In this document: positions 12,701-25,158 of the stretch, in pieces
How the letters are laid out: the number at the start of each line of letters is the position of its first letter
Position numbering within the stretch: position 1 is the stretch's first letter
Program-made: the position numbers and the translations under genes
Assembly: GCA_932521035.1 (NCBI GenBank)
Contig: OW051495.1
Coordinates: forward strand, 992,001 to 1,056,000
Source of the DNA: Oscheius dolichura
Lineage: Eukaryota; Nematoda; Chromadorea; Rhabditida; Rhabditidae
Reading direction: 5' to 3'
DNA length: 64,000 nt
Notes under the pieces: generated by a model
What the model saw: the letters and a program-made list of their open reading frames with translations, nothing else
The model's database searches: none
Told to the model about the DNA's origin: nothing

Positions 12701-15700
12701 TGTATATATCTATTAACTGAAACCCAACAGTTTCTTTACTTTTCTGGTCAAAGAGTGCCTACATTTCCATAAATCTCTCTACTCTAGATGGAAAAGAAAC
12801 GATTGGTTGATAGTTTTATGGTGATAGTACAAAACATTGTCGGCGTTGGGTAAATATATCCTTTTCAAATTATACAGCATTGTTAGTAGTATATAGTATA
12901 TAGTATATACTTATCGACTAGCTGCAACATGGACGGGGTTTCAGGGAACACCCTACTGAAATGGCATCTCAAATTGAAATAGAGCCTAGGTGTGTGACTC
13001 TCCTGATCGTTCAAGATGGCGAAATTCAAAATAGGAGCCGAAGGATACTAGGAAAATAAGGACAGTTGGACCGTATTAGCGAATAGACTTCCTTGAGACT
13101 AAATAGAAATCACAAAGCATCAAGAAATGACGTTATTCCTTCTCTTTCCTTTCTGGGTAAAAAGTTGATTTTCTATTCGAGTGAGAATACTCTCCTTCTA
13201 GTTACGTTTACCATGAGTACACTATATAAAAATGTCATTTTCTCCATTTTTATAGCTATTGCGATGCACTAGACTTCATAAGGGATTTCACCCATTTCCC
13301 CTGATATTTACCAGCTAGCCGTAGCAAAATAAAATCTTTCCCCCAATTACCCACCGTCTTGTTTATATTCCCGACATTCATCACAAGTTAATTTGTCCTC
13401 CATCAGCCGAAAATCGTCGTCAGAAAGGGTCCGAGTCACTTCGGCATTGACTGCGAAATACGACCGATAGAGATCGACAAACTGGGGCCAGTCTATTCCT
13501 AAAATTGGGGAAGAATTAGCAGAAAGAGGGAGGAGGGAAACGGACCAGTATCACACCAGTTCAATATCAATCCGTCGAGATTCTTCAGCCCGTAGAGCCA
13601 GAAACATGTAGCCGTGTAGGAACTCATCATCCGCTGGACTTGGCAATCCTGAAACAGGGAGGAAGTCAATCAACCGGATCATTATTGAGGGGCGCCTGTG
13701 AGAGAGGTTTATCATAAATTATTGGAATTTTATGGTTTTGACTCCTCTATGAAACCTAATAAGGAAACTTTTGGTAATACACGACTAATAATGGCAGTTT
13801 TGCCAGGAATTTTTTAAGTTCCTTACAATAAGCAGGGCCTATCCCTGCTCTAAATATCTAACGCTTGACTGGTTCATTTTGTGTTCGTCTTATATTTTTC
13901 GTAAGAAATTATCCACGGGAATTGCAACAAGAAATTGGGATTTTCGAGGTTTTGAAGCCTCTATGAAATGCAATATGGAAGAATTCCAGCATTCAACAAG
14001 GTGATCCATCTTTCGGGCAATTTTTCAACGGCTTTTGATGTTTTTTAGGTCATATGTGAGTTTCTTCATAAATCCTACCCTAATAATAGGCAGATCTCTG
14101 TCTGTCTGTCTGCGAAACATGTTGTCTGTAGATCGACAGGTCAAATGAGAGAGGAGCAGAAAGTTTCGACCGTCAGATCTTATCCGACTGTTAATTCTTT
14201 TTCGACCGAAATAAACTAATCCAAACGCGGCCAAAGGCCGCCGGAGGCATACTGGTATCCGTATAACTTCTTCCTTCTGCGTGGAAATCACGAATGTCGA
14301 TCCATTAATCGAGTCTATGGATTCTTTGAAGAATGCACAAGGCGCTATGATGCCCGTATTTGGACTATCTTTCAAGTACCGTTACAAGCTGGCCAACCCT
14401 AATTGAGTCTATAATTACCCTATCCTGCACCCGTAAATTCTCGGCAGCGGTGGCAAGTGACGAGGCCTGGCGGACCCCATCCAGTATCGCTTCTCGGCCT
14501 TATGGCTAAGATCAAAGTGTAGTAATCGTTCTTATCGAATTAACCTTCGATATATACCGCTATTGTGGTATACAAGGTTAACCGATTTTTGAGACCTGAA
14601 GTGGCAGCTGGCTTGCTAGCTCCTCTTCATGGGTCGGCCCGGCGTTGCACTGCTGCTGGGAACGGCCCTCCCCCAATTGGGGAAATAAAATGGACAGTGC
14701 AATGGGAAGGAAACCTTGAAAATTTGAAGCCCAGTGGGGATTACAGTAGGCTCTTCTTGTAGGCTAATAATCAGAGGAAATGAGAACTAGCTGTGTTCTC
14801 TTCCCGCCCAAACCATCCCTGTATTGCAGCTCAAACTGACTCTTTGCTATATTCAGTCGCGTTTGTTCTGTTGAATAACACAAAATGTGAGAATAAACGT
14901 TTTAAGAGCACTATGTAACCTAATTAGAAAGAAGCTGAATGTTGCATGGGCTGTGTTATCAATACGTTCAGAATAAGTCAAGGACCCGTTTTGCAGATGA
15001 TTATAAGAAGGGAAGCATATTTCCGTAAACCCTGGTATCCCCGCTCCTTTTAGTAAGACTCCCAAAACATTTCACCTCTCTCTTCCTCTCTTTCCTACCT
15101 GATTTCTCCTGGTGGCTATTGTAAACGGCAGGGAGAGTGTCCTACAGTAGGAAATCTGTCCTCCCGGTCCGAAGAGGCTGCCCTTTATGTAGAAATAGAA
15201 CAGCGGCCGTTTGCCCATCTGTCCCGATCGAGAGTCCAACAATACCGTATCCTAAAATCCTTAAATTCCCGTCATTTTATATGAAATTGTATACTTTTTG
15301 CCTTGTGGTACAGAGAAGGTGAGGGTAGGCGGCTTGCCAGCCGCCGTACTTGTCATTCCACGAGGGGATTATCGTCACGGACTCCTTACTGTTCACATCG
15401 GACTTCTTGTGAGCTGTATTGCCGCCTTCTGAAAAAATTTGTGTCCTTTTGAATGAGAAATATTTCACTTCCATGATAAATATTGGTTAGCTGTAACCTA
15501 AGATTTGATTGGTAATATCCGACTTGGGAATATCCAAATTTCTACTGTTCTATTCCATTTATTTAGCTTTTTTTGACTACGGGGTATTATTTAGTGAACG
15601 AATTGGAAAAACGTCAACATATAGGGATTTTTCGCTCTTCGACCTACCCGAGTGATTGATAAATGATTTTTATGTCTCGAACGACTCTAAATGGTTCTAT

Positions 15701-18700
15701 TACCACCAAGACGCTGTGATGATCAAATTTATTTGATTCGTTCTAAAGTCTGAAGAGTTTCATCGATCCCATTTTAGCAAGTAACCGGTAGTAAAATTTA
15801 TTGGCTCCTGTATAAATGCACGCACATTTTATTATTTTCTTCACACCAACTACCAAGAGCTGTTTTATTTACTGCGCTTGAATAACTGTAGAAAAGCCTT
15901 GAAACGGTATGAATTTGCCCATATCTGACTCTTTAGTTCAATTATTTGGTCATTTCTACAGCTGCCTTTGGGAGTTTCAGGGCAATAAAGGTAGCCACGC
16001 CCTCTTTACCTATTACCAATCTATTGATCACGAAAAATCGCGAAGAAGACTCAATATTTCAGCGGTTTGACTACCATTCAGTCGCGAGATCAATAATAAG
16101 GACATTTGGCCATTTTTATGTTCCCAAATTGTCATTTATAGTCAAAAATAAAGAGTCAACCATTCCGCATTTCCTCGGCAATACAACCCCTCACCTGCAT
16201 TAGCGACGGCGTTGTTCCTCTTGACCCCGCTGGTCGGTTTCATAGCCAACAAGGCGGCAGAGGGGAAGGTGGCGACGGAGCTGGCTGCCCGGTGTCCCCT
16301 CTTGATATCCATCATCTCCGTCTGGATGGCCATGGCTGTCTCCTCGCTGACGATTTGGACATCGAAATGTTGGAAGAGGACAGCCGGCGGGAGGCAGCTA
16401 CAGTTGAAGGGGAAGAGGTTATTCGTCACCAGGATGGCGTTGGTACTCGGCTTCGCCCCAAGGAGACAGTCGTTTATCAGCTGTTCTGTCGTGGCAAAGA
16501 CCTGGAAATAAAATAACTTCAACGGGGAAGTAGAAGAGCATCGAACCCTTCCAATTAGCAGAATATAAAACGGCGGGGTGAAACTGGAAAATAAGCTACT
16601 TTTTTTGACATTTACTACATCTTGTTCAGAATTTTTGGCTGATTATGAATAACCCATTCAAAAAATGTAAATATATCAAAAACGGGAAAAAAAATGCTTC
16701 TGGTCAATTTCATCGCATTTTTATGGATGAAGCTGTAAAATCACCATTTACTGATATTTCCTAACCTCTAGAGCCTAGTTTTTAAGGTAAAAAATGGATT
16801 TGGCATGTCAATATCAAAAATTGCATGAAAAGTTCGAAAAGTCCCGCACTCTCCCAATGTTTCCACGAAATTTTGTAGGTTTTATGGGTTTTATGAAATA
16901 AAAAGTTTTGTAAACATTTACTCTTACTGTATTTCCTTTTTTAGAGCGATTTCAATCATTTCGAAAGTACAGTAACCAAAACGGGTAGCCTACCATATCC
17001 AGGAGTGGTTTAACCGGATCAGGAGACGAGAATCTGTATTTGGTTTGAAGAGATTCCCAGCGGAAGCCCTGCAGCCGGGCGGAGAGCACTCCCAGGGTGT
17101 AGAGGACGTTGCAATAGAAGGCGGAGGCCAACTTGACCGGCGTCTCGTCCATCGGCTTGTTTAGACACATCCGATTCACTTGGGACAGCCTGAAACAGAT
17201 TATTTTCCTTTGAACAACGACCGGCGAACAGCAAAGCATCCAATACTATCCTATTTCATGGATATCTTGAGACGAAGAAATCAAAAAATCCCCCACCTCA
17301 ACATCGGGAGGACTTGCATCGAGTGGAGGAGAATGACTTCTCGGAAGGCTTCCAGGAACATCCTCAATTCTCCCCGACCGTATTGATCCAGCCGGATTTC
17401 CAGCGCCGGAGAGGGAGCATCAATCTGGGAGTAGAGCTCGTGTAATACGTTCAGTGCTTGGCTATAGAACCCCCAAAACTTCTGCCAGGCGTATTCAGTA
17501 TCCAGAAAACCGGAAGGCGGCAAGGATTGGCGACTCTAAAAGGGGACTTCGTTGTTTTTTGGATAAATGGTCTCTACCCGATTGACTAGATTGACTAGGC
17601 AAGTATTGAGCCTGAGCTGGAGATTGTGGAGGTCGGCATCGGTGCGGAGGGCCAGACGGGAGAGGACTGACAACAGTGGCCAGGTTAGGGCAGCCCATTC
17701 CCGCTCGAAACTTATCTGATCCTGGTCTCGGCTCATCCCTGAAATTTTATATTTCTAATGTAGTAATTTCGGGGTAAATATTCTTTGCTCTGCGCTCGTC
17801 ACTGTCTCCCTTGCCAGAAAGGGCCAAATCTGTTTAGTACTCCGCGTAGTTCTCTCCCTTATTATTGTTGACAAATCATGTATCAAAAATAGCCCAAAAA
17901 ATGGTGGGGTCAGGCGTTTGCCCATCTAGATGTGGAGAATTAGTCTTTATCGATTAAAACATGCATCAGTTTCAGCATAAATGTTATTTGGCAGAGAAGA
18001 ATATATTCCCCCGCTTCATTTTCCATTCAAAACCAAATGAACTGTAATCTTTATCAGTTCGCTCTGGTTTTTTGTTTCTATCTGTTGGAATTTGCATCAA
18101 CTTCGTCATAAAATCTATTTGCTTCGTATCTTTCATTCTATGAAGTTATTCTGTTCCATATTCCCTTCAAAACAAAGAAAATTGTAACCGTTCCCAGCTT
18201 TGGGTCCCATCGATAAAAATTTGTATCAACTTTGCCATAAAATCTATTCGCTTCGTATCTTTCATTCGGTCCATGCTTCTTGGAGAATATTCCGTTTCAT
18301 GCCCCCTTCAAAACCAAGTAAAGTCTAGTTTCTCTCATTTCCAATGTCTCTCTATTATTCCCACGTGGTGTGTCCTCCGGTTTGTCCCCCTCGTGGTCCA
18401 AATAGCGCGCTCCTTATCGTCTTCTTTTTTTCTTTTCTACAGTTTATGATACCCAAAATTCTTTACTTTCTTTTCTAGTAAAAGAGGGAAATAACTAACC
18501 ATCAACATGCCGATCGTAGAGAACAACCAGCTGATTTCCCATGGAGCGGATAGTTTCCACCTCCGTCGTCCGGGTACTGCCTCCTTGCAGGATACATAAC
18601 TGAAAGGGAACACAATATAATTAATTGGATATTGTATCCCCTGGAAGTCTCTTCAAACTGTGGGAAAATGTCTTCCTCTCTAATTGGGAAGGGAAAAGAT

Positions 18701-19810
18701 AGCATCGACCGGTTTGCGGTTTGTTTTATGACCCACAACGTGCCTATTACACACTCCCGGGGTGGAAATGGCTGGAAAAATGGCTGGAATCGGAGGATCA
18801 ACGGAAAATGGCTGGAATTTGTGGTTTTTTTGGCTGTGGAACATGGATTTTGATGGGAATTTTCGTTGTGAAACATATTTGGCACCGAACAACGGGTAAC
18901 TGAACAAACCAAATAGAATTCCCTAGGTTTTATGGATTCTATGAAATAAAATAAATTGCTTCACAACGATGTTTATTTATTTTGAATGGATACTGTAGCC
19001 TAGACGTGAACAGTCCTTTAGCCTTGCTTCTAATCTTTTTCCGAGGTTCAAATCGAAATCCCCCGGATCTTGAAAAGAAAAATAAGTTTCACTGCCAGCT
19101 TTTAGAGCCCAAAAGATATTCAAATTCGATAACTTTCTTACATTTTTTAGGTCAAACTTATAGGAAAAAGGCTACAAGGCTATAGTCAGAAGTCCGAATA
19201 GAATGCCATCATTGATATTTTCTCCCCGCTCTGCACCCGTACAACCTCGGCAGAAACGAAAAATGACAGTAAGGCTACATTATAAAAAGTGGAACTCTGC
19301 TACCGAGACTGTATGGGTGGCAGTAAGCGGAATAATATGAGCAGGATTAGATGAGAATAGGACAGTTGTCGGTAAACGACTGCCGTGAAAAGATTTTGTT
19401 ATACTTTATGGCTCTTATGAAATAAAAAAAAGGTGTAAAAAGAAATCGTTTCGATGTGGAAAATTGCAATTCAGAACGTATAAGAGCCGGCGCACCAAGA
19501 AGAACACCGTATCTGCTCAAATAGGTGCCTATTTTTCAAGTTTTAGTAGTTTTTAGCATACTAGAATCTGGAATTTATGGAGATTTTCGTGTTAGGATTT
19601 TAGGCAGTAAAAAGAGCGAAAATTCCGTGAAAAAACTACCGTACTACTGATTAGGCGAATATTTTCTTCTGTTTTATGATTCTTATGAAACAAAAATAAT
19701 TTTATCATGGAATTTTATCAACTAATAGTGAACGGGCGTAGAGTAAGACTTACGAGTTCATAGACAGTTTTATGCAACTGTTCCTGGGCAGGGCAAGAGG
19801 TTGCCGTCAT
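9767..19810 (-). CDS. sta-1: STAT-family transcription factor, 15 exons (825 aa)
   Basis: Exons 19810-19754, 18599-18500, 17738-17578, 17535-17297, 17189-16994, 16501-16195, 15428-15295, 15251-15099, 13648-13546, 13498-13355, 12479-12387, 12270-12173, 11484-11296, 11197-10856, 9928-9767; all phases agree. STATs are latent cytoplasmic factors that dimerise through SH2-phosphotyrosine contacts and enter the nucleus to bind DNA. Residues 1 to about 240 are helical, like the STAT coiled coil. The DNA-binding region follows (about 240-450) and includes the STAT-like [13 protein letters not shown] linker runs to about 560. The SH2 domain (about 563-690) has [16 protein letters not shown] and the phosphate-binding Arg610 in MCIRIS. 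Tyr746 (ANGY) is a candidate phosphotyrosine, not certain. No STAT N-terminal domain is visible before the coiled coil, as reported for C. elegans STA-1. The symbol is by analogy; sta-2 is the alternative. Confidence 0.88.
14256..14375 (+). pseudogene. Orphan PP1-type Ser/Thr phosphatase exon fragment
   Basis: Forty in-frame plus-strand codons encode [20 protein letters not shown] followed by [16 protein letters not shown], the conserved metal-binding RGNHE segment of PP1-like PPP phosphatases. A GT donor (GTACCG) follows at 14376. The open frame extends upstream for a few codons that do not look like PP1. I found no GDxHG or GDxVDRG segment before it and no HGG segment after it, so this is either one exon of a strongly reduced gene or, more likely, a decaying fragment. 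It sits antisense inside a STAT intron, 110 bp before the U2 gene. Confidence 0.7.
14486..14674 (+). ncRNA. U2: U2 spliceosomal snRNA
   Basis: The start ATCGCTTCTCGGCC is the canonical U2 5' end. It is followed by AAGATCAAAGTGTAGTA, which holds the branch-point recognition GTAGTA. A stem IIb-like hairpin (TATACCGC/GTGGTATA), an Sm-site-like ATTTTTGA near 14590, a stem III hairpin (AGCTGGC/GCTAGCT) and a stem IV ending CCCGGCGTTGCACTGCTGCT all occur in the right order over 189 nt, the usual U2 length. As I recall it, the sequence is closest to nematode U2. The two bases after GTAGTA differ from most U2 (AATCG for ATCTG). It lies antisense within the STAT intron 13649-15098 and should be transcribed independently by RNA polymerase II. 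The 3' end could differ by a few bases. Confidence 0.93.
17955..18320. repeat. Diverged tandem repeat in STAT intron 2
   Basis: Two clear copies of about 125 bp (starting near 18090 and 18215) share GCATCAACTT/GTATCAACTT, CATAAAATCTATT, GCTTCGTATCTTTCATTC and CCCTTCAAAAC. A more degenerate third copy precedes them near 17960. They are non-coding and lie between STAT exons 2 and 3. Confidence 0.6.
19230..19322. repeat. Hairpin of the CACCCGTAAAATCTCGGCA family
   Basis: GCACCCGTACAACCTCGGCAG at the left end and a diverged reverse complement (CTGCTACCGAGACTGTATGG, then GTGGC) at the right end enclose about 50 bp. It lies in STAT intron 1. A second, better-preserved hairpin of the same family is at 24166-24252. 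Confidence 0.55.
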
Positions 19811-20158
19811 TTTGTGTCCCTCACATACGGGCCTTCGATGATGTTTCTGGAATTTATGGCTATTTTAATCGAAAAATCAGGGAGAATTGAGTTTCCGGCG
19901 GGAGAAGAGTCGGTTTATTTTATCAAAAAGAAAGAAGGAGAAAAGAACGATAGTTTTCGGACAGAATGATCGACCGTTACACTGTGAAAAATGACAGTCG
20001 TCAGTCAGGGGAGGTTGGGAACCGGGGGAGAGAAGGAGAAGGGAAGAAGTCGGGGAAGGAGAAGAAGAGAGAAGGAAGAAGACGGGAAATCAACACTGAA
20101 CTCTCTAAAACTTTGGGATACTGAAATAATAAGGGAAAAAGTAAAACTTCGGGACAAG

Positions 20159-20860
20159 TTCATAAGGCGGCACTAAAACGGTAGAAAAATAACGACTTCA
20201 GCCACGAGATTACATCATCTTTGGCGTATTTTCGATTCTAGAGACAGTAAGTTGGTAAAGCTAACGGCTAGTAAATGATTTTATGGGAAATTTGAAACTC
20301 ATCAATGGGAAGTTTTATCGAACAAATGTAAAGCACTGGGCCATAAAGAGACAGTAAAACGGAAAAAAAACGAGGCTTCATCATTTTTGCGATATTACTA
20401 GTAGTCAGTTGGACAGAGTAAAGCTAACGAGTTGAAAATGGGTTTATACGAACTTTGAAGCTACCCAAGAAGATATTTTGTTGAATGAGGATAAAGTGCT
20501 GGGCCAGTTCATAAAGAGACAGTAAAACATGGGAAAAATATCGTTGTTGGTCAGGAAATTACATAGTTTTGGGCTATTTTCCGTTACTGTTGTCATAAAG
20601 TAAAGCAGAAGACTAGAGAGCTAGGTTTATAAGAAGTTTGAAGCTCAATAACACGAATGGAAAACGTAATAAACATCTGTTCTGGTTCATAAAGAAACGG
20701 TAAAACGAGAAAAAATAATTGAGAGATTACATCATTTTTTAGACATATTTTCCATAAACGACTGATAACATTCTAAAGTTTCGGAAATAAGTTTATAGGG
20801 AGTTCGAAACATACGGATATCAAAGATTGGAAAGGGATGAAAAGGGGGAGAAATTGGATA
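20159..20860. repeat. Four diverged ~175-bp tandem repeats upstream of STAT
   Basis: Units begin near 20159, 20339, 20508 and 20686. Each starts with CATAAAGAGACAGTAAAAC or a near match, followed by GAAAAA, then a TTACATCATTTT-like and TATTTTCC-like segment, then TAAAGCTAACG/TAAAGC and GTTTATA. Spacing is 167-182 bp. The block ends about 350 bp before the STAT start codon in the direction of transcription, so it lies in the likely promoter. Confidence 0.7.
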
Positions 20861-23800
20861 GAAAGCCTCTCAAACAAGCTGACAGACTGCAGTGGGAGAT
20901 TTCAAAGCACAGTAAACCACGTGTTCCCCCTCATTTTTTGGCCAAATGTTGGTCGTAAAACAGTCGTAACTAGCTAGAATGAGACTGAATATTATTCGCA
21001 TACATTTCTAGTAGATTTGAAACATAGAATACAGTGGATTTTGTAGAAAAAGAAAATGGTTGGGGGCTTGGCTTGTAGCATTGGAAGAGTAGAATCAGAT
21101 ATTCGAATTACGCCGATAGGAGCGAGAATATACGCTTCAAAATAGTGTTATAGCCGATATAAAACAAGACTTTCCCTTTCTGCTTTTCCTCAAATTGTCA
21201 CGGTAAAACATAACAATTTTTTGTTTCGATTTGCGGATAAATTCAAGAAGAGGGAAAGAGCAGCAGTTTGAAGGAAATAAGGTTTCGAGAATGACTTTAG
21301 TTTGATAAAGAAAATGGATCTAAGATTTTGGAAAACAGAAAAAATGCAATGTTTCAGGTGGGGGATAAGTCGCTGTAAAATGTCGGAGAAGACGATAACA
21401 GATCCTCTGTAGTGGTGGCAAAAGTCGAAAAGAAACGAAATTGATAAGGGGATAAAAATTCGAGAAGCAAATAAACTGAAACAGGGAAGCTGACGAATTT
21501 TCGATACGACTCAAAGGAAACTAGAATTAAAAATTTAAGAAAAGGAAAAAAAAATAAGTATTGTGACCGAAACGAACAGGAACTAGACGACGCCCCTCTA
21601 TCTCCCTCTCCTTCTCTTTTCGTCATCAATTTTTCTCTCGTTTACTTTTTTCGTTGATTATATGCGCTGATTATGGGAATAAAACTTGAAACTTGAAACT
21701 TACTTTTTTCGAAGAGAGAGAAACAAAACCTGACGATTCACTTGGTTGGAGTCACGTGGTCAAACGGGTTTCGTCTTTTTATCTTAGCCGCTGTCTCTCT
21801 TTTGGAGAAAAATATTGAAGAATTTCGAAGGAAAATAGGGAGGAAAAGCCGAGTTTGGTAGGCCAAATTACACCGTGTAAATAGCGAGCAGTCACATTTT
21901 TTGAGCACATGGACGAGAGCAGCAATAGCACAACAGAACGGGCCATTTTAATAAATCCATGAACAAACAATTACTTTTCCAGGATTTGTTCATAAAATCT
22001 TTCCATTTTTAGGTTCCTTTTACAATAGAAAAACGGTTGGTACAGTCGAAAATGCTAGCAATAGACGCTCCGATCCATAAACATCAATGAGAACAGCTGA
22101 AACGTCCAGAAAAGACCAAAATCACAAAGGAAAGACCATTTTATGTGCTTTTCTTGAAGTTTCGACGCTTCTTCAGTTTCTAACTGGATCTATTACGGTA
22201 TTTTTTATAGTATAACGTAAACTTTACCCTATTTTTGATAGGAAACCATCGGTCTATGTCTGAATAATGTGTAAAACTGGCAGGATATTATATCCCACAA
22301 GTGAAACCAGCTGAAAAGATTTTTTCAGACCCAAATTTGCCAGAAAGTCTTCTAGCCTGATGGAAATGGCTAGAAAATGGGAAAAAAGAGCTAAAAACCG
22401 TCAAGCATTCATTAGAACGCCGTATTTTTCAATTTTTTTCCTCAACAGTCATTCGGAAATTATCAATCCAACAACAATACTTCTACTCTTATTTCCTTGC
22501 CGAAACCTCAAAAAATAAGATAAAGGTCTAATAATGGGATGTTATCAACTGACCACCAGGAGATAGAATTTGTCAATAGACTGGGAAGGAGGCAGCGGTA
22601 GCGAAATAATGATTCGGCCTACTGAAATAACAGTCTAACTGTATCATGGGACGCTATTTATTTATGTTTTACTCTATGGGGTCGTAGAAACGGGAGGGTA
22701 TTGAAAACTGTAGTAACCTGTATAGATTTTCATATGAGACTGAAAAACTTGGCTTTCTAGTAGAAAAAACCAGGCTACATTTTATGAGAAAAAGAAGGAG
22801 AGTACAGCAAACTGTCCCAAATCTCCCGATTTCTTTTTATTGTCTGGCTATAACATTGCAAAAATAGAGGTTTATCCAACTGATAAAGGTTTTCAAAGGG
22901 AGCGAGAGTTTTTAGATCCCTTGCGGCTTATTCCCGGCCAGGATTATTGTTGATCTAATCAAATTTCTATATTGTGAGATATTCAACACCAGCTTCTAGC
23001 TGTAGAGCTCGCAGCAGGCTGTGCTTATATTTTTATTCAATTTCGCCCATTTTTGACCAAAAACTCGTCCTAGCTGTTTCCTACGGTGAAATTTCGTTCT
23101 TCAGCATAACACAAAACAGTTCCAACTCTTCATGAAAAATGAATAAGAACTCTTTTTGGGAAAACCCCAGGCAAGTCAAACCGAACTAGGAAACAATTAG
23201 ACTTTTTACAGAAGATATGGTACATTGAAAGTATCAATTTCTTCTGTTCTGGGAACACTTGAAAAGAAATTCGAAAAATTGCTCTATTGTTCAGTATAAA
23301 GAATTGAGTGTTTTACAGTAATCTTGAGTCAAAAAGGGAGAAAAATAAAGGCCTACAAAGTAAAATCTGGAAGAACCAAAGACTTTCCCGTGGAAATGAG
23401 CTGAAGGAACCAGAGGAAAGACGGAAAATGTTTCGATTTGCTTATATGAACCTATTACGCATCTAATTCTTGTTATAACAGGATTAGAAGAGGTAAAATA
23501 TGAAAATGAGTCTAAAAAGAGCAAAATAGAGGGAAGAACAATAGAAAAGAGGTAACTTTTGACCTTTTTGGAGAACTTTTCCCCTGAAAACCGTTCAAAA
23601 AATGCAAAAACATGGCAGCCGCGACCCCGCGGTAAACCGTCGGTGTGATAGGATTACGGTAATCAGATTAAGTGTTATCTTTTACACTGCCCCTGCCATC
23701 ACCCGGGTATCGGTAGCATCAGGATGATGACGGTGGTTGGAGTGGGAGCGGGAGAGGAGAAGAGAAGAGAAGAGAAGGGAGAGGAGTGTAAAGAGAGTGG

Positions 23801-24165
23801 CGGTGACCGAGACAGTCCTTCCCTGCCCCTATCAAGAGAGACCGTAATCAATAGCCTGGCAGGGAGAGAGATACAGCCCAAAACACACCCCTCATCCATC
23901 AATAAGGCTTTTCGAGAGAGAGAAAAAGAGAAATTTTGAAGAGGAAAGGGCATGATAAGGGCAGAAGCTTGTCCACTTTGATGGCTCCCTGTACTCTCTT
24001 TCTCCTCGTCTATCGCGCTCTCTTTATCAACGACAGTGAACGGTTAATTTAATGGCTCAACTGCCAGTCACAGCAGTCAATTTTTTGTCCAGACGCGGAA
24101 GAAAAGAGAGAATTCTAGAAGGCCACAAGAAGCTTCTAGGTAAGACGAGCCGTGCGCCTGCACCC

Positions 24166-24252
24166 GTAAAATCTCGGCAGCTGCGCGGCATGAGAATTGG
24201 CGCGCGCGCCGAACTGGCCTTCCAATGGCCGAGATTCTACGGGTGCGCGGTA
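24166..24252. repeat. Perfect-armed hairpin, CACCCGTAAAATCTCGGCA family
   Basis: GCACCCGTAAAATCTCGGC on the left pairs with GCCGAGATTCTACGGGTGC on the right with one mismatch. The interior is GC-rich and also partly palindromic (GGCGCGCGCGCC). It could be a small foldback transposon or a structured RNA. Confidence 0.6.
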
Positions 24253-25069
24253 ATCCATGGATAGAATTTAGGTAACAGCTCTTATTTTTAGTTTTTTTTA
24301 GTTATTATCTCGAATTGTCGCGGTTTCATACAAATAGAGCTAGTGGAATATTGCCTTCTGGGATTGTTAGACGGCCTTGAATAAAATTTTGGAATTTTTT
24401 ATGTTTTGGCAGAGATAGAAATAAACTTGCTTCCAAGTATAGCTAATAAACTGAAAAATAATAATATAAATTTATAAAATGCAGGAAGACGCAGCTGTCT
24501 AGCTGTGGCGCCGGATAAAATGAGGAAGAAAGTCCAAAAAGAGTAAAGTTCCTCTTCCTTCCCTCTTGATCAAAACAAGATGGGAGCAAAAATCAGGCGA
24601 ACTGTGTGCTGATTACTTTTTCAACAACTCCTCTTGCTTATCTTTTTCATCCTATAGAACGAGAGAGAGGGCGGAATACTTTCTTGGAAAACAACTCTAA
24701 TCTCTCTCTTTCTCCCTGGAAAATAGTCCCACGCAACTGGCAACCATGAAAAAAAGATAACTTGTAATTTATGTTTTGCTCTTTGTTCATAAGGAATCAT
24801 AGTTTGGTGCTGATTTATCGTGGTGATTTATGAAGCAAAGCTTATATTGCTCAAGAAATAAAGAAATAAATGTATTTTATGGCAAAGAAAGAGTAGAGAA
24901 TAGAGAAGGGTCAATAACTTTACGATAGCCACAAAGATACACGGGATAAGGCATCTCACAGGTAATTAGAGCTGTAAAACAATGTTGCCTTTATGGGAAT
25001 TTGTTGTAATTCAATAGAAACACTCATATTCTGTTATTCTTCTAAATTATAAGTTTATAAATTCAATAA

Positions 25070-25158
25070 TTCAATAGAAACATATGTTTACTATTATTTT
25101 AGTAAGTTGTACATTCTAAATGTATAATAATATATCAAAAACATAGGTTTCTATTGAA
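25070..25158. repeat. AT-rich inverted repeat
   Basis: TTCAATAGAAACATATGTTT at 25070-25089 is inverted at 25139-25158 with one mismatch. A further direct copy of TTCAATAGAAAC lies near 25012. It is possibly a relict MITE. Confidence 0.5.

Noticed and set aside
14025-14375. 116-codon minus-strand ORF in the STAT intron
   Set aside because: It is the antisense of the PP1-like exon and adjoining non-coding sequence; the plus-strand reading has the conserved phosphatase motif.
21354-21629. 91-codon Phe/Ser-rich minus-strand ORF
   Set aside because: Low-complexity composition from A-rich plus-strand sequence; no splice or conserved features.
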